64,000 nucleotides of DNA from Endocalyx cinctus. Lineage: Eukaryota > Ascomycota > Sordariomycetes > Amphisphaeriales > Apiosporaceae. The first letter of the stretch is position 1. The number at the start of each line of letters is the position of its first letter. Position numbers and translations under genes: made by a program. Location: NCBI GenBank assembly GCA_001600455.1, contig BCKC01000004.1, positions 1,550,001-1,614,000 on the forward strand, given 5' to 3'. Below are positions 61,287 through 64,000 of this stretch, in pieces. The notes under the pieces were generated by a model that saw nothing but the letters and a program-made list of their open reading frames with translations, was not told the origin of the DNA and did no database searches.

Positions 61287-62369
61287 ATGTGTAAATCAGC
61301 GCTGCACGAATTCCTCGCCGCTCTGCCCAAATGCGAGCATCACCTACACCTCGAGGGGACTCTCGAGCCTGAGCTCCTTTTCGAGCTCGCGCGCAAGAAC
61401 GGCGTCACCCTACCGTCGACGGAAGAAGACCCGGCCTTCGCCTCCCCCGAGAGCCTGAGGAAGCGGTACGAGACGTTCAAGAACCTCGACGACTTCCTAG
61501 GGTACTACTACATCGGCACGTCCGTCCTCGTCAGCGCCTCCGACTTCGAGGCCCTCGCCCACGCCTACTTCGTCAAGGCCGCGGCGCAGGGCGTCAGGCA
61601 CGCCGAGGTATTCTTCGACCCCCAAGTGCACGCCGAGCGGGGCGTCGCCCTCTCGACCATGGTGGAAGGGTTTAACCGGGCGCGAGACCGCGCTCTCGAC
61701 GCCTCCGGCCTGACCACCGAACTCATCCCCTGCCTGGTCCGCCACCTGCCCTTACCGAACGCGCTCTCGACGTTCGCCGAGGCAAAGCAGGCCGGGTACT
61801 TCGCCAACGGGACCTTCGCCGGGGTGGGGATAGACTCGTCGGAGGTGCCATTTCCGCCGCGCGATTGGAAGGCGCTCTTCGACGCGGCCGGGGAGGCCGG
61901 CGTGAGGAGGACGGGCCACTGGGGCGAGGAAGGCCCGGCCTCGTACGTGAAGGAAGCGCTCGATCTGCTGGGCGCGGAGCGGATCGATCACGGCGTGCGC
62001 GCCTTCTCGGGCGAGGGGGAAGGCGAGGACGTGGACGCTTTGCGGGCGATCCTGGTCGCCCGCAAGATCATGCTCACCACGTGTCCCCTGTCCAACGTCC
62101 GGCTGAACGCCATCGCTTCCATGGCCGACTTCCCGCTGAGGAAGATGCTGAGCGCGGGCGCGAGGTTCAGCATCAATAGCGATGACCCGGCTTACTTCGG
62201 CGGGTACATACTAGAGAACTACTGCGCCCTCCAGGAGACCTTCGATCTGACGGTTCGCGAGTGGAAGGGTATCGCCGTGGGTGCGGTCGAGGGGAGTTGG
62301 TGCTCCGACGGTAGGAAATCGGAGCTCCTAGCGGAGATCGACAACTTGGTTAAGAGGTGGGAGGATTGA
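61287..62369 (+). CDS. AAH1: Adenine deaminase
   Basis: This is a single-exon frame of 360 residues. The ATG at 61,287 (MCKSALHEFLAALPKCEHH) is chosen because fungal family members start at this point; the frame continues upstream only from non-ATG codons. Metal and catalytic motifs of the adenosine/adenine deaminase family are present: HHLHLEG (His19 and His21), GHWGEEG with the catalytic Glu near residue 212, ERIDHGVR with its His near residue 233, TTCPLSNVRL, and SINSDDPAYFG with the metal Asp near residue 298. The fungal adenine branch is indicated by FKNLDDFLGYYYIGTSVL and HAEVFFDPQVH. The enzyme hydrolyses adenine to hypoxanthine and ammonia in purine salvage, in the cytosol and nucleus. 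The usual HAGEE motif reads HWGEE here, with the His and Glu kept. Codon use is strongly GC-biased against AT-rich surroundings. Confidence 0.94.
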   Translation: MCKSALHEFLAALPKCEHHLHLEGTLEPELLFELARKNGVTLPSTEEDPAFASPESLRKRYETFKNLDDFLGYYYIGTSVLVSASDFEALAHAYFVKAAAQGVRHAEVFFDPQVHAERGVALSTMVEGFNRARDRALDASGLTTELIPCLVRHLPLPNALSTFAEAKQAGYFANGTFAGVGIDSSEVPFPPRDWKALFDAAGEAGVRRTGHWGEEGPASYVKEALDLLGAERIDHGVRAFSGEGEGEDVDALRAILVARKIMLTTCPLSNVRLNAIASMADFPLRKMLSAGARFSINSDDPAYFGGYILENYCALQETFDLTVREWKGIAVGAVEGSWCSDGRKSELLAEIDNLVKRWED

Positions 62370-64000
62370 CTTGTTCGCGTGAGTTGATAGCATTCTGTGT
62401 ATGTGCGTGCTCAAAAGAAGGATAGAGACAGCACGCGCTGCAAAACAGCGGATTTACTTGACTTGAGGAGTCTATCATTATCATTATCCTAATTTTGCGA
62501 ATCCCTTACGTCTCTGTACCTACAAGATCGTCGCAATCGAACATCAAGGGCCCCATGTCAATTATCATGTGATGTTATGTCAAGAAAAATACATTTGGTT
62601 CATTCATCCATTCGGTTCCGGTTTCGTATTACGTCACCACGTATCAATTCCAAATGCGTCGATGCGAGTGGTGCATGAGAAAGAGAAAACCGGAGGCGGC
62701 GCAGTTCCACATAATTGATATTCTAGAAACGGATAATCTCCTCGTGCCAATTCTTTTGTCATATTTTTCATGATTATGCTTTCCCCCTCCTCCCCTATTT
62801 CGCATCACGGTGGCGCCGTTTCGTTTGAACGCATTGTAATGACTGCACGGCTTGGGATCCGAGTTAGGGATAAGCGCCGAGACAGGCAAACAGAGTCAAA
62901 AAAAAAGGAGAGGGGCAGAGCGGGAGGGAATCATTCGTGGCTGTACCTTATCTTTCTTGTTTTCTTTTCTTTTCTTTTCTTCTTTTACTCGTGACATCCG
63001 CCAGGATTTGGTTGCTTTTCACTTAGAAGGGGAAAAGCCACGGGACAGTATCTCTCACCCCCCTCGGCATCACCGGGAAAGTCCAAAGGAAAAGAAAACT
63101 CTCGGTTTACACAACCTTAAGCCGGCGTGACCGGAGGACAAGAGGAAACGGTTACATCCTCTTTTTGTGCCCTTATACTCGTGCGTTCGGAGGCGGATCT
63201 TATTTGTCGTCCAAGGCGTTTTGGATGGCCCTTTCCCTCGTTAGGGTTTCCCGGTGTTGTAGTCGTACTTCGTGCTTTGTATAACACACCTCTCTCTTTC
63301 TCTCTCTTTCTTCAGTTCTTTTGAACATCGTTTCTCCAGAGAGGAGGCACGAGGGTGATGAGGTCCCACTGCAACGAGTGTTGGCCAGTTGGTCAGATGA
63401 TGGGTACAGGTTTTTCGGGTGGTAGAAGGATAGATTTTAGACGTCGTGGAAGGTCAGCATGCTGATAACTAAATTACCACACTGCCATCGAGGCGTGTTT
63501 TAGATCTCGAGAAACACCCGGTTCATCCCGTGTTGTTACTCATTGCCACGATTAGACTCGCGATATTCCGAACTATCGAGTGCCAGTGTTGCTCAAGTAA
63601 TCTTCTTAACATCTACTAGGGAGGGTGTGCATATATGTATATCTATTAATATCTATCAATCAACCACGTCGAATAAGCTTACAGTAGTCTGTACTATATT
63701 ATTTATTTCAAGATAACGATGGCCAATATATTATATATCTATCATGTGTACCTCTATATATTTGAGTGCCACGTTTCATATACATAACAGATGATATACA
63801 TAGTACCCAAATTGCTCAATATAACATGTATCTTCATGAGATAGATGTTACTAGCTTCCTGAAGTATACAATCCTCGTCATACCACCTATATAACAAGTT
63901 GATCTCGCTCTGAGTATTGCTGATAGATAAGAATACGCATATGTGACGGTGTCCAGTGAACAAGCCGTGTTAACGTAGTTTTCAGACATGCGTCTCAGAT
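62370..64000. other. Gene-free 3' end of the window
   Basis: This is adenine deaminase 3' sequence followed by DNA with no recognisable gene. TTTTC repeats lie near 62,955-62,985 and CTCTTTCT repeats near 63,290-63,312. Frames under 95 codons show no family features. Confidence 0.55.

Overview
This window is nuclear DNA from a filamentous ascomycete (Pezizomycotina, probably Sordariomycetes; the class is an inference). The evidence is short GT-AG introns with fungal branch points (such as CTAAC and TACTAAT), a HET-domain incompatibility protein, a PRO11-type striatin, a Zn2Cys6 plus fungal_trans regulator, and a fungal N-terminal/ubiquitin-like domain protein. There are no operons. Every gene stands alone, with AT-rich, microsatellite-rich spacers between genes.

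Layout. 1-3.5 kb: no recognisable gene. 3.5-4.2 kb (-): small secreted protein. 6.1-7.1 kb (+): histone H2A.Z, three exons. 8.7-9.7 kb (-): metallo-beta-lactamase-fold-like protein whose frame is broken once. 11.1-13.8 kb (+): striatin/PRO11, four exons. 16.0-16.7 kb (+): Ser-rich secreted protein. 17.2-18.8 kb (-): mitochondrial acetylornithine aminotransferase. 19.3-21.1 kb (-): fungal N-terminal domain plus ubiquitin-like domain protein. 23.1-25.4 kb (+): alpha/beta-hydrolase (HSL/AADAC-like) with a large insertion and a polyQ tail. 27.8-30.0 kb (+): glutamate decarboxylase, six exons including a 28-nt microexon. 31.6-34.9 kb (-): TBC-domain RabGAP. 36.7-38.8 kb (+): HET-domain protein, three exons. 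40.5-41.2 kb: a decayed reading frame. 45.0-47.8 kb (-): Zn2Cys6 transcription factor, two exons. 47.8-61.3 kb: a 13.5-kb stretch without a confident gene. 61.3-62.4 kb (+): adenine deaminase. 62.4-64.0 kb: nothing recognised.

The genes form no single pathway. Arginine biosynthesis (acetylornithine aminotransferase), the GABA shunt (glutamate decarboxylase) and purine salvage (adenine deaminase) are housekeeping metabolism. Striatin, the RabGAP and H2A.Z belong to cell-biology machinery. The HET protein and the N-terminal/ubiquitin-like protein belong to families tied to fungal self/non-self recognition or signalling. Gene density is low: 12 genes in 64 kb, concentrated in the first 48 kb. 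All exon models were built by hand from splice signals, frame continuity and family knowledge. For every multi-exon model the exon lengths sum to a multiple of three. No similarity search was run, and I found no clearly new multi-gene system. The most noteworthy signals are the one-base frame break in the MBL-fold gene, the GAD microexon, the two decayed reading frames, and the large gene-poor block.
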